This document shows, piece by piece, positions 1 to 6,361 of a stretch of DNA of 6,626 nt. The stretch comes from a bacterium MnTg04 (GTDB lineage Bacteria; Pseudomonadota; Gammaproteobacteria; Steroidobacterales; MnTg04). Within the stretch, counting starts at the first letter, position 1; each line of letters opens with the position of its first letter. A program made the position numbers and the translations under genes. Below the pieces are notes generated by a model. That model did not search any database and was not told where the DNA came from. It saw nothing but the letters and a program-made list of their open reading frames with translations. The stretch is taken from contig BFAU01000225.1 in NCBI GenBank assembly GCA_008975185.1, forward strand, positions 1 to 6,626, written 5' to 3'.

Positions 1-1
1 G

Positions 2-958
2 TCGGTAACCCGCATCGGCAACGATCTATGGGCCGCCCACTGGCTGCAAAAACAACCCGGGGGGCCCTATGCCTATAACGTCAAGATTTCACTGTCCAGC
101 GACGGCGTGAACTGGCAACCCGCGATCAGTCCACACGATGACGGCACGCCGACTGAACACGGCTTTGTCAGCATGGTCGCGCTGGGCGACACTCTCGGCG
201 CGGTCTGGCTGGACGGACGGAAAACCTCCCAGGCAGCAGGCCACGATATGAGCAAGACGGCCGGCGGGGTCACGACCGACGGCATGGCCCTGCGTTGGGC
301 CACGATCGACGGCGACGGCCAGGTCCTCGAATCGATCGAACTGGACTCTCTCATTTGCGATTGCTGCCAGACCGACCTGGCCAGCCTGAGTGATGGCGTG
401 GCGGTGGTTTACCGCGACCGGAGCGAAAATGAGATCCGTGACATCTGGATAGTCAGGCTCACCGACAGTGGCTGGAGCGAACCCGCCATGGTGGCGAAAG
501 ACGGCTGGCAAATCGCCGGTTGCCCGGTTAACGGACCGGCGATCGACAGTCGAAACGACAAGCTGGCCGTCGCCTGGTTTACCGGCGCCGGCGAGGTCAG
601 GCAAGTCAGGCTGGCATTCTCCGACGACGGCGGCAGGCAATTCTCTGACCCTGTCACCATCAGTAGCGGGACAGCGCTGGGACGCGTGGATGTAAGCTGG
701 ATAGCCGATGGTCTTGCCGTGATCAGTTGGCTCGATGAACTCGACAAGGGAATAGCCGCGTTGAAAATCAGAACCGTGGCACGCGACGGCGAACTCGGTG
801 AGCCGCAAGAAATTGCCCTGACCGGCAACCAGCGGTCCTCCGGCTTCCCGCATATGCTGCGCGCCGGCAACGACTTGTTGTTCGCCTGGACTGAATCCGG
901 CGAACAGTCGCGCGTGTTGACGGCACGCTTGTCGCTGGCAGAAATTTTCGCCGAGTAA
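2..958 (+). CDS. BNR/Asp-box beta-propeller protein, sialidase-like (5'-truncated)
   Basis: The frame is open from the left edge, so the start lies outside the window and an internal GTG at 107 should not be taken as the start; 318 residues are visible. Two Asp-box-like turns occur, SSDGVNW at 95-115 and SDDGGRQF at 620-643. Repeated beta-strand blocks with W/G turns (VAVVYRDRS, LAVAWFTG, LAVISWLDE, LLFAWTES) are typical of BNR propellers related to exo-alpha-sialidases. A CDCCQTD cluster (356-367 for CDCC) and a later Cys in GCPVNGP (521-523) could form a metal or disulfide site. Catalytic sialidase residues (Arg triad, Tyr/Glu) cannot be assigned, so 'sialidase' is a fold-level label, not an activity. 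Any signal peptide would be in the missing part. The stop overlaps the next gene's ATG (TAATG), suggesting coupled translation with the glycosyltransferase. Confidence 0.8.
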   Translation, partial: SVTRIGNDLWAAHWLQKQPGGPYAYNVKISLSSDGVNWQPAISPHDDGTPTEHGFVSMVALGDTLGAVWLDGRKTSQAAGHDMSKTAGGVTTDGMALRWATIDGDGQVLESIELDSLICDCCQTDLASLSDGVAVVYRDRSENEIRDIWIVRLTDSGWSEPAMVAKDGWQIAGCPVNGPAIDSRNDKLAVAWFTGAGEVRQVRLAFSDDGGRQFSDPVTISSGTALGRVDVSWIADGLAVISWLDELDKGIAALKIRTVARDGELGEPQEIALTGNQRSSGFPHMLRAGNDLLFAWTESGEQSRVLTARLSLAEIFAE

Positions 959-2088
959 TGCCGGTGCAATTTCGCAGCGGCAATCCGGCGCCGGTGCCGG
1001 CGACTGTCTGCGTCGTCAGACTCTCGGCGCTCGGCGATTGCTGTCACGCCTTAGCGGTCATTCGTACGCTGCAAGATGCCTGGCCGGATACCCGCTTCAC
1101 CTGGATCATCGGCAGTACAGAATTCGGCCTGCTGGGCAGCATCCCGGATATTGAATTTCTTGTTATAGATAAATCTCAAGGTTTCAATGGTTTACGCCAA
1201 CTTCGTCGAAAACTAATAAACAGACGATTCGATCTGTCGTTGCACATGCATCCGTCCATGCGAGCCAACCTGGCAAGTGCGCAGGTAAAGGCCGACCGGC
1301 GTTTGGGCTTCGATCGCGCCAGGGCAAGAGACCTGCAATGGCTATTTACCAAGGAGCGGATAAAAGCCCGCAACCGGCAGCATGTCATGGATTCGTTTTT
1401 CGGCTTTGCCGAAGCGTTGGGCATAACAGAACGCTCGATGCGCTGGGATATACCCTTGTCCGATGAGGAGCATGAGTACGCTGAAAAGTTAATTCCCGCT
1501 GATCGACCGTCCGTCGTGATTTCTCCATGCAGCAGCATGTTGCGAGGTCGAAAACTGAACCATCGCAACTGGCTGCCCGAACGATATGCGGCCGTCGCCG
1601 ATCATGCCGCCGATCGCTGGCAGGCTACAGTGATCCTGAGTGGTGGAAACTCGGCAGCGGAGAAAGCGATGGCCGCAACGATCGTTGGCGAATGCAGAAA
1701 CAAGCCAGTGAACCTGGTCGGTCGAACGACCCTGCGTCAATTGCTGGCGATCCTCACCAGGGCAAGCACGCTGATTTGTCCGGATTCAGGACCCGGGCAC
1801 ATGGCAACGGCGGTCGCGACACCGGTAATTGGTCTGTTTGCATCGACCAACCCGGACCGGGCGGCGCCCTACTTCAGCAGAGACTGGTTGATCAACGAAT
1901 ACCCCGGTGCGTTACAGGCAGAATACGGCCTCTCGGTACAAGACGCAGACTGGGGCAAGAGAATTCATTCTTCGAAAGCGATGGAACGGATACAGGTCAG
2001 CCAGGTATCGGCGACACTGGACCGATTGCTATCGACATTGAAAGCCGGCCCCACCGGGACAGATATGACGACCGATCAGGTCCGGTGA
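958..2088 (+). CDS. Glycosyltransferase family 9 (ADP-heptose:LPS heptosyltransferase-like)
   Basis: This complete 376-residue protein has the two-domain GT-B layout of family 9, whose known members (WaaC, WaaF, WaaQ) add heptose to the lipopolysaccharide core at the cytoplasmic face. The N-terminal domain opens with VCVVRLSALGDCCHALAVI (residues 17-35), the family's (I/V)RxSxxGD motif with Asp27 at the usual catalytic-base position. The C-terminal donor-binding domain carries VISPCSS (187-193), VILSGG (225-230), and CPDSGPGHMATAVATPVIGLFASTNP (274-299; Asp276 and His281 match the conserved D-[ST]-G-x-x-H). Length is slightly above the usual 320-360. The ATG at 958 is chosen because it overlaps the upstream stop; no strong Shine-Dalgarno is seen, and about 16 residues precede the conserved strand, so a later GTG cannot be excluded. 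The exact donor and acceptor are unknown; no other LPS gene is in view. The 3' end overlaps the convergent VWA gene by 13 bases. Confidence 0.88.
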   Translation: MPVQFRSGNPAPVPATVCVVRLSALGDCCHALAVIRTLQDAWPDTRFTWIIGSTEFGLLGSIPDIEFLVIDKSQGFNGLRQLRRKLINRRFDLSLHMHPSMRANLASAQVKADRRLGFDRARARDLQWLFTKERIKARNRQHVMDSFFGFAEALGITERSMRWDIPLSDEEHEYAEKLIPADRPSVVISPCSSMLRGRKLNHRNWLPERYAAVADHAADRWQATVILSGGNSAAEKAMAATIVGECRNKPVNLVGRTTLRQLLAILTRASTLICPDSGPGHMATAVATPVIGLFASTNPDRAAPYFSRDWLINEYPGALQAEYGLSVQDADWGKRIHSSKAMERIQVSQVSATLDRLLSTLKAGPTGTDMTTDQVR

Positions 2089-2092
2089 TCGG
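2072..2092. other. Perfect palindrome at the convergent gene overlap (possible bidirectional terminator)
   Basis: CCGATCA (2072-2078) pairs with TGATCGG (2086-2092) around a seven-base loop. The right arm contains the TGA of the glycosyltransferase (2086-2088) and the left arm, read on the other strand, contains the TGA of the second VWA gene (2078-2076). Neither side is followed by a T-tract, so this is not a canonical intrinsic terminator. It is the only symmetrical structure seen at the meeting point of the two transcripts; a role in ending or pausing transcription is inference. Confidence 0.4.
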
Positions 2093-3077
2093 GCAGGCCC
2101 ACGAAAGTGCCGCCGTTTTGTTCGCACATTAACCGCATCAACGTAGCGAACCTGATGCCCGTGGTCTGCAGGTGGGTCGGTCTGATGAATTGAACCGGAA
2201 AGCCGACCGCATTGATCCGGACCAGCCTGGTCCCGTCACGACTTCGCCGATTGATCTGGCTGACCGTCCTTAACACAGCGTCGATAGAACGGCCGGTAAA
2301 CTCGTCGCCAAAAACATACAGGCTGATTTTCTTGTCGGGAGAATAAAAGGTTGTGATCGCCTTCGTGATTCCTTCGACAGGGCTCGAATTGCTAAATGCG
2401 TTCCATGTACGCAGCCGCTCCAGAATCGCGCGGCGCCGCGCCGGCGTGTCGGGGATCCATTTACCCGCGTAGCGGCTGAACATGAACTGGCCCATATCGT
2501 TCATGACCTGTATCCCCTTGACCTGCGGGTATATCTCCAGCGTTTCGCGAAATTTTTCCAGCATCAGGGGCCAAGCGTAGTTATACATGCTGCCGGAGGT
2601 GTCAATAATGAAAATGATGTATTCGCTATCGACCGGAATCCCGCCGATTATGTTGTTGTCATTTATCTCCTTGAATTGAGCCTGCAGGCGTCTCATCTCC
2701 GCAGTCAGGGACTGCCGCGCATCGGCCAGCTTGCCCTGGATGATATTGCTGATCTCGGCATCCTGGCTTGATGCGACGAACCGCCCCTGGATTTCCGACA
2801 GCTCCGCCTGCAGGCGTGCGAGGCGTTGCCGCGCAACCGATAACTGGTCTTCGCGTGAAATCATCTCGCGATTGAGGATGCTGGTTTCGCCGCGAATATC
2901 GTAAAGCTGGCGTTCCTTCTCCTCGAGCGCCCCTGCGAGTTCTATCGCGGTTTCTTCAATGATGATCGGCTCAAACACCTTGGTCAAAATCAGCATCAGG
3001 ATAACCGCGCCGAAACCGCAAGCGATGACGTCGAGAAAAGCGATGCTGATTCCTTCTATGTTTTTGCGCCTGCGCAT
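2076..3077 (-). CDS. Membrane-anchored coiled-coil VWA protein 2 (ExbD-like TM, MIDAS)
   Basis: This is a 333-residue protein counted from the ATG at 3077. A TTG three bases upstream (3080) also opens the frame, but AGGA at 3085-3088 is seven bases from the ATG and only four from the TTG. A short basic N-terminus (MRRRKN) is followed by a TM helix at about residues 10-32 containing AFLDVIACGFGAVIL (Asp16), nearly identical to the upstream VWA protein. Residues about 43-140 are rich in E/R/L/Q heptads, a predicted coiled coil. A VWA domain follows from about 150, with the MIDAS motif DTSGSM (Asp159, Ser161, Ser163) after the strand EYIIFII, and a second acidic site in LYVFGDEF (Asp258). The usual MIDAS Thr is not obvious; SNSSPVEG (from about 229) occupies that region. 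The positive-inside rule puts coiled coil and VWA head in the periplasm. Last gene of the run; its role as a D-type stator subunit is inference. Confidence 0.85.
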   Translation of the reverse strand: MRRRKNIEGISIAFLDVIACGFGAVILMLILTKVFEPIIIEETAIELAGALEEKERQLYDIRGETSILNREMISREDQLSVARQRLARLQAELSEIQGRFVASSQDAEISNIIQGKLADARQSLTAEMRRLQAQFKEINDNNIIGGIPVDSEYIIFIIDTSGSMYNYAWPLMLEKFRETLEIYPQVKGIQVMNDMGQFMFSRYAGKWIPDTPARRRAILERLRTWNAFSNSSPVEGITKAITTFYSPDKKISLYVFGDEFTGRSIDAVLRTVSQINRRSRDGTRLVRINAVGFPVQFIRPTHLQTTGIRFATLMRLMCEQNGGTFVGLPDHRT

Positions 3078-3084
3078 CAACAGG

Positions 3085-3088
3085 TCCT
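3085..3088 (-). promoter_or_regulatory. Ribosome binding site that decides the start of VWA protein 2
   Basis: On the minus strand AGGA overlaps the TAG stop of VWA protein 1 (TAGGA) and sits seven bases before the ATG at 3077, the better-spaced of two adjacent starts (TTG at 3080, ATG at 3077). The overlap with the preceding stop codon suggests translational coupling. Confidence 0.6.
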
Positions 3089-4184
3089 ACGGCCAGTCTC
3101 GTGACGGACTCAGGAACGAGCCACTGGTCGCCTGCGCCAGTTGCCAGTATTCGGACGCGGCGGCCGGGTCTCCCTCCATCGGAAACAATATGATATTGAC
3201 CGGAATATTGGCGGGCAAGATACGCAGGGCGCGCCTGAACAATCGTTCCCGCTGCCTGCCGGTAACGACGCCTTGTTTCTTGATGCTTTCGCCCTGGGTC
3301 GGCAGGCCATCGACCAGCAGGAATACGTTGTCCGGGCGCGGGCTCAACGAGTTGACTACCTGAAACGCCGCATACAGGCTGGTGCCTTTTTCGGGCACCA
3401 CACGACCCAGGCTCTCGACCGCACGGTTAAGATCGTTGCCGTCTCCCGCGGCCAGCCAGCGGCCGCGGGTCCCTTCGATCAGCGGGGTCGCAGCCGTGTT
3501 GAAAGTATAGATTTGAAACTGGCTGCCGGGCGGAATCTGTGCCGCCAGCCAGTCCACCGTTCTGACAGCTCTCCGCCATTTTCTCGCCGCAAGTTTTTGT
3601 TCCGTGCGCATGTTTCTTCGGCGTATGACATTGACGATAGTCTCATCGAGCATGCTTGCCGAAGCGTCGAGGAGAATCAGCACCCGCTGCCCACCCATCT
3701 GCATCCCGGTCAGATACTGACGGTTGCCTTCGCCTATGAAAGAACGAACATTGTCACCTTTGCGCTCACCCTCTTCAACGCCCCCTTCGAGCCGGCGGCG
3801 TTCCTCTTCCTGCGCCTGCAGGTCCAATTTCAACTTGTTGATGCTGTCCTCGGCCGCGAGGGAATCCTGGTCGAGTCTCGCGAGTTCCACGCGAATTCTT
3901 TGCAGGTTCTCGTCGACGGTATCGGCAAGACCATCGGTAGCCGTGTTCTTCCGTTGCAAAATCCTGACGGTGTTCTTGACCTGGACAAGATATTCATCCC
4001 CTTCAAGAATCTGCTCTTCGATTCTCTCGACCTCAGACAACAACTCGACATTGACCTCCGCCTTGTTCCTCTCGGTCGAATGATTGATGATCAGGAAAAC
4101 CAGGATGACCGCTCCAAAGCCGCACGACATCACGTCCAGGAAGGCCAGGTTGAATACATTGATCGGTCTCTTCCGTCGCGCCAT
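3087..4184 (-). CDS. Membrane-anchored coiled-coil VWA protein 1 (ExbD-like TM, MIDAS)
   Basis: This is a 365-residue protein. The basic N-terminus MARRKRPINV leads into one TM helix (about residues 11-34) with AFLDVMSCGFGAVIL (Asp17). By eye this resembles the ExbD/TolR start, where an INVTPxxDVM segment places the proton-carrying Asp. Residues about 40-145 are strongly charged and heptad-like, a predicted coiled coil. A VWA domain spans about 165-360: strand RVLILL, MIDAS DASASM (Asp173, Ser175, Ser177), Thr268 in GTSLY and Asp292 in LLVDGLPT, so all classical metal-site positions are filled. VWA domains bind protein ligands through a divalent cation. Topology puts the head in the periplasm. 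The ATG is one base from the stop of the FHA gene with only a weak GAG Shine-Dalgarno, so coupling is likely. A stator-subunit role is inferred from the neighbouring ExbB/MotA-type gene. Confidence 0.87.
   Translation of the reverse strand: MARRKRPINVFNLAFLDVMSCGFGAVILVFLIINHSTERNKAEVNVELLSEVERIEEQILEGDEYLVQVKNTVRILQRKNTATDGLADTVDENLQRIRVELARLDQDSLAAEDSINKLKLDLQAQEEERRRLEGGVEEGERKGDNVRSFIGEGNRQYLTGMQMGGQRVLILLDASASMLDETIVNVIRRRNMRTEQKLAARKWRRAVRTVDWLAAQIPPGSQFQIYTFNTAATPLIEGTRGRWLAAGDGNDLNRAVESLGRVVPEKGTSLYAAFQVVNSLSPRPDNVFLLVDGLPTQGESIKKQGVVTGRQRERLFRRALRILPANIPVNIILFPMEGDPAAASEYWQLAQATSGSFLSPSRDWP
3445..3469. repeat. Nine-base-pair GC-only inverted repeat inside VWA protein 1
   Basis: CCCGCGGCC (3445-3453) and GGCCGCGGG (3461-3469) form a perfect stem with a seven-base loop, within codons for the RGRWLAAGDG stretch of the VWA domain. 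No T-run follows on either strand. It could cause pausing or mRNA protection, or be a by-product of GC-rich codons. Confidence 0.4.
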
Positions 4185-4185
4185 T

Positions 4186-5538
4186 TTACTTGCTCAGGCC
4201 GATCAGTTGCGCGGTTTCGCCCGGAGAGCCCATGCGAATGACATCGCCGAGGAGCAGCTCCGCGGAACCTTCAACCGCCCGGTCATTGACAAAGGTCCCG
4301 TAACTTGAATGATCTTCGACCCGGGTCCGCCCGTTCACCTGTTTTACCGTGCAATGCTGTCGGGACACGCCATCGAGCGTGCCGACCAGCGTGATCGTCC
4401 TGCCGGAGGATTTCGGGTCCGCGCCGAGCACCAGCGGCCCCTGGTCCAGCGGATAGGCGCGCGCACGATACAGAAGATGGCTCGGTAGCAAATCATGCGC
4501 CACGGAAGCGTTCTCGCCCGACGAGTCCGCAGCTAACGGCAGGCTGGTCAGGAAAGTGACTTCCTGGGTATCCGCGTCCGCCGCATATACCGCGGTCTTG
4601 GCAAGCGCCCCACGCGCTGCCGCATTTTCATCCAGCCATCTGAGTTCAAGGCCGGCGATCAGGGCAAGACTGTCCTTCAGGCCGGGGAAATCGGCCAGCC
4701 GATGGCTGAGCGCAAGTACGCCCTTGGCGCGTGGCCTGATTTGCTGAACGATTTGCGGATAGACGGACAAACTCGCCGGCAAAAGCTGATCGCCGGTCAA
4801 CTGCACGGTATAGGATTTTTCGCCCACGTCCATTTCCAGGGCCGCGCTTCCCTGTGCTTCGATATCGGCCAGCCAACCATCCAGCTTGTTGAATAGTTGT
4901 TGCTCGGTCCCGGCTACATGCATGGGGTCGAAGCGGGTCTGGCGAACAAAAACGTCGGCGATAATATCGGCCCAGGCGTCCCTGATCGCGGACAGTCCCG
5001 TTTCGCAGACGACGAAAACAGCCGAACGTGAAAGCTGCGGACCGACTTGCAATTCAGTCAGTACAAATTTTCCCTGCTGCAGGTCGAGGTGCAAATGCGG
5101 AACGTCCGGTTCCAGGGACACGCCAGCCGCAACCGCGGAATCGACCATCCCGCTGACCGGGATGTTCAGATCCGCGGCAATCCCGAGCAACAAACCCATC
5201 TGCGCCGGATCCCAGGTGCCCGGAACCACGATGACCAGGCGGCTGTCCGCAGGCCTGCTCAGCTCATGCCAGATATGTTCGAGATGCGCGTGCGCCAGAT
5301 CCGCGTTGGTCTGAAAGCGACCCGAGGGGTTTGCCAGCGGCTCCTGGTCGAGGCGGCTCCAGAATCGATCGTTGGTCCACAATGGCCTGAGCCTGGAGCT
5401 GGCAAATGCTTCCTTGCCGACCACGATATGATTCCCGTCAAGCAGCGCGCAGGCCGGGCTGGCCAACAGCGTTTGCTTACCATCGCTGACGGTAAGGCCG
5501 ATATCGTTTATTTCCAGTACAAGATCAGACAATGACAT
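4186..5538 (-). CDS. FHA-domain protein with degenerate Hsp70/actin-like N-terminal region
   Basis: This is a 450-residue soluble protein with no signal peptide or TM helix, so probably cytoplasmic. Residues about 5-45 (LVLEINDIGLTVSDG, then VVGKEAF) follow the layout of the Hsp70 phosphate-1 strand pair, and residues 101-165 (LVIVVPGTWDPAQ, MVDSAVAAGVSL, LDLQQGKFVL) follow the Hsp70 VPAxFxxxQR / NEPTAAA / DLGGGTxD series. The nucleotide-binding Gly/Thr residues are largely replaced, so ATPase activity is doubtful. The C-terminal 90 residues form an FHA domain: LVLGADPKSSG, then VSRQHCTV (Ser392, His395), then DHSSYGTFVNDRAV. FHA domains usually read phosphothreonine, but two of the three usual contact residues are changed here. 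The gene lies between the ExbB/MotA-type and VWA genes, suggesting a cytoplasmic adaptor or regulator. The annotated ATG abuts its Shine-Dalgarno, so a TTG two codons in may be the true start. Confidence 0.82.
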   Translation of the reverse strand: MSLSDLVLEINDIGLTVSDGKQTLLASPACALLDGNHIVVGKEAFASSRLRPLWTNDRFWSRLDQEPLANPSGRFQTNADLAHAHLEHIWHELSRPADSRLVIVVPGTWDPAQMGLLLGIAADLNIPVSGMVDSAVAAGVSLEPDVPHLHLDLQQGKFVLTELQVGPQLSRSAVFVVCETGLSAIRDAWADIIADVFVRQTRFDPMHVAGTEQQLFNKLDGWLADIEAQGSAALEMDVGEKSYTVQLTGDQLLPASLSVYPQIVQQIRPRAKGVLALSHRLADFPGLKDSLALIAGLELRWLDENAAARGALAKTAVYAADADTQEVTFLTSLPLAADSSGENASVAHDLLPSHLLYRARAYPLDQGPLVLGADPKSSGRTITLVGTLDGVSRQHCTVKQVNGRTRVEDHSSYGTFVNDRAVEGSAELLLGDVIRMGSPGETAQLIGLSK

Positions 5539-5543
5539 CTCCT
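5539..5543 (-). promoter_or_regulatory. Strong Shine-Dalgarno abutting the ATG of the FHA gene
   Basis: On the minus strand AGGAG is directly followed by the ATG at 5538 with no spacer. Codon 3 is TTG (5532-5530), which is six bases from AGGAG, a normal spacing. The true start may therefore be the TTG, shortening the protein by two residues. Confidence 0.5.
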
Positions 5544-5546
5544 GAA

Positions 5547-6344
5547 CTAGCGAACCTGCAGGTACCGTATCAGTTGCTCATCGACATAGTTCTGTGAGTC
5601 GAGAACCAGGCGCTCTTGCGCTTCCTGCAACTGATGCAACAGAAACATCAGGACGATGCTGATAACGAGGGCGACAAAAGTCGAATTAAAGGCGACGCCC
5701 AGCGACTGGGTCACGCCGCTTATATCGCCGGCTACGGCCTCGTTGGCGCGGCCCAGCGCCTGCCCGATGCCACGGACGGTGCCGATAAAACCGACCGATG
5801 GGATTGCCCAGGCGAGATAGCGCACCATCGATAACTCGGTGTCCATCCGCTCATACTCCGTATCGCAGATATTTTTTACCGCCGTGGATACATCCTGAAT
5901 ACTTTTGGTCGAGCGGAACCGGTGCAGGGCGGTCAGCAACGCGCGTGGCAAGAGCCTGCGCTGCTGTTCAGGACCCATGGCCTCCAGCGATCTGGCATAT
6001 TCGCGAGTATCTTCCGGCAGGATGCTCATGCCCTCGCCGACATCAATCAGTTTTTCAAACACAAAGACGCGCTCCTTGCTGGTTACCACCGCCTTGTAGC
6101 CCATCAAGGCAAACGCCCAAAGCATCAGGATGAAACAGGTTTCCTGCTCGAAATCCCTGATGATGACGTAGAAGGATCGCGGTGGAACATAATGCGCGTC
6201 CTGCTCCATCAGGATTTCCCGCTCAAGCAAGATGGCATCGGCCTGCGGCCTGATCATCGATACATAGGTCGCATGCACGACGATCACCGCAACAATCAGG
6301 GAAAATACCTGGTAAAGAAATTCAACTGGCAATCGTCGTGTCAT
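5547..6344 (-). CDS. MotA/TolQ/ExbB-type proton channel family protein
   Basis: This is a 265-residue inner-membrane protein with four predicted TM helices: about 9-30, 68-87, 176-198 and 215-237. The large cytoplasmic segment (88-175) between TM2 and TM3 matches MotA-like topology; ExbB and TolQ have three helices, so the extra N-terminal helix is closer to MotA. The diagnostic core is YLAWAIPSVGFIGTVRGIGQAL (177-198), the family's G-x-x-GTV-x-G-I motif with Thr189, then QSLGVAFNSTFVALVISIVL with Thr222, equivalent to the pore-lining threonines of ExbB TM2 and TM3. Family members form pentamers around a dimer of a single-TM D-type subunit and use proton flow to rotate or move it. No classical ExbD/TolR/MotB gene is in view, so the two VWA proteins downstream are the natural partners (inference). 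AGGGG (6350-6354) is five bases before the ATG. The preceding gene ends 17 bases upstream. Confidence 0.92.
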   Translation of the reverse strand: MTRRLPVEFLYQVFSLIVAVIVVHATYVSMIRPQADAILLEREILMEQDAHYVPPRSFYVIIRDFEQETCFILMLWAFALMGYKAVVTSKERVFVFEKLIDVGEGMSILPEDTREYARSLEAMGPEQQRRLLPRALLTALHRFRSTKSIQDVSTAVKNICDTEYERMDTELSMVRYLAWAIPSVGFIGTVRGIGQALGRANEAVAGDISGVTQSLGVAFNSTFVALVISIVLMFLLHQLQEAQERLVLDSQNYVDEQLIRYLQVR

Positions 6345-6361
6345 GTCTACCCCTGGTCTGT

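Noticed and set aside
89..853. A 254-codon minus-strand open frame opposite the BNR propeller gene
   Set aside because: The plus-strand translation has Asp boxes and propeller repeats; the antisense product has no domain and is explained by codon bias.
1527..2132. A 201-codon plus-strand frame overlapping the glycosyltransferase
   Set aside because: It is an out-of-frame shadow of the conserved GT9 donor-binding domain, with low-complexity Arg/Gly/Ser composition.
3380..3400. Inverted repeat TGGTGCC / GGCACCA with a T-rich loop in VWA protein 1
   Set aside because: The T-run is in the loop and not after the stem, so it is not a terminator, and it is internal to a coding domain.
3141..4241. 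A 366-codon open frame on the plus strand, antisense to VWA protein 1
   Set aside because: It lies opposite a gene with clear TM, coiled-coil and VWA features. Its translation shows no recognisable domain, and long antisense frames are expected in GC-biased coding DNA.
5146..5164. Inverted repeat CATCCCG / CGGGATG within the FHA gene
   Set aside because: It is a short 7-bp stem inside well-supported coding sequence with no T-run; such stems are expected by chance at this base composition.
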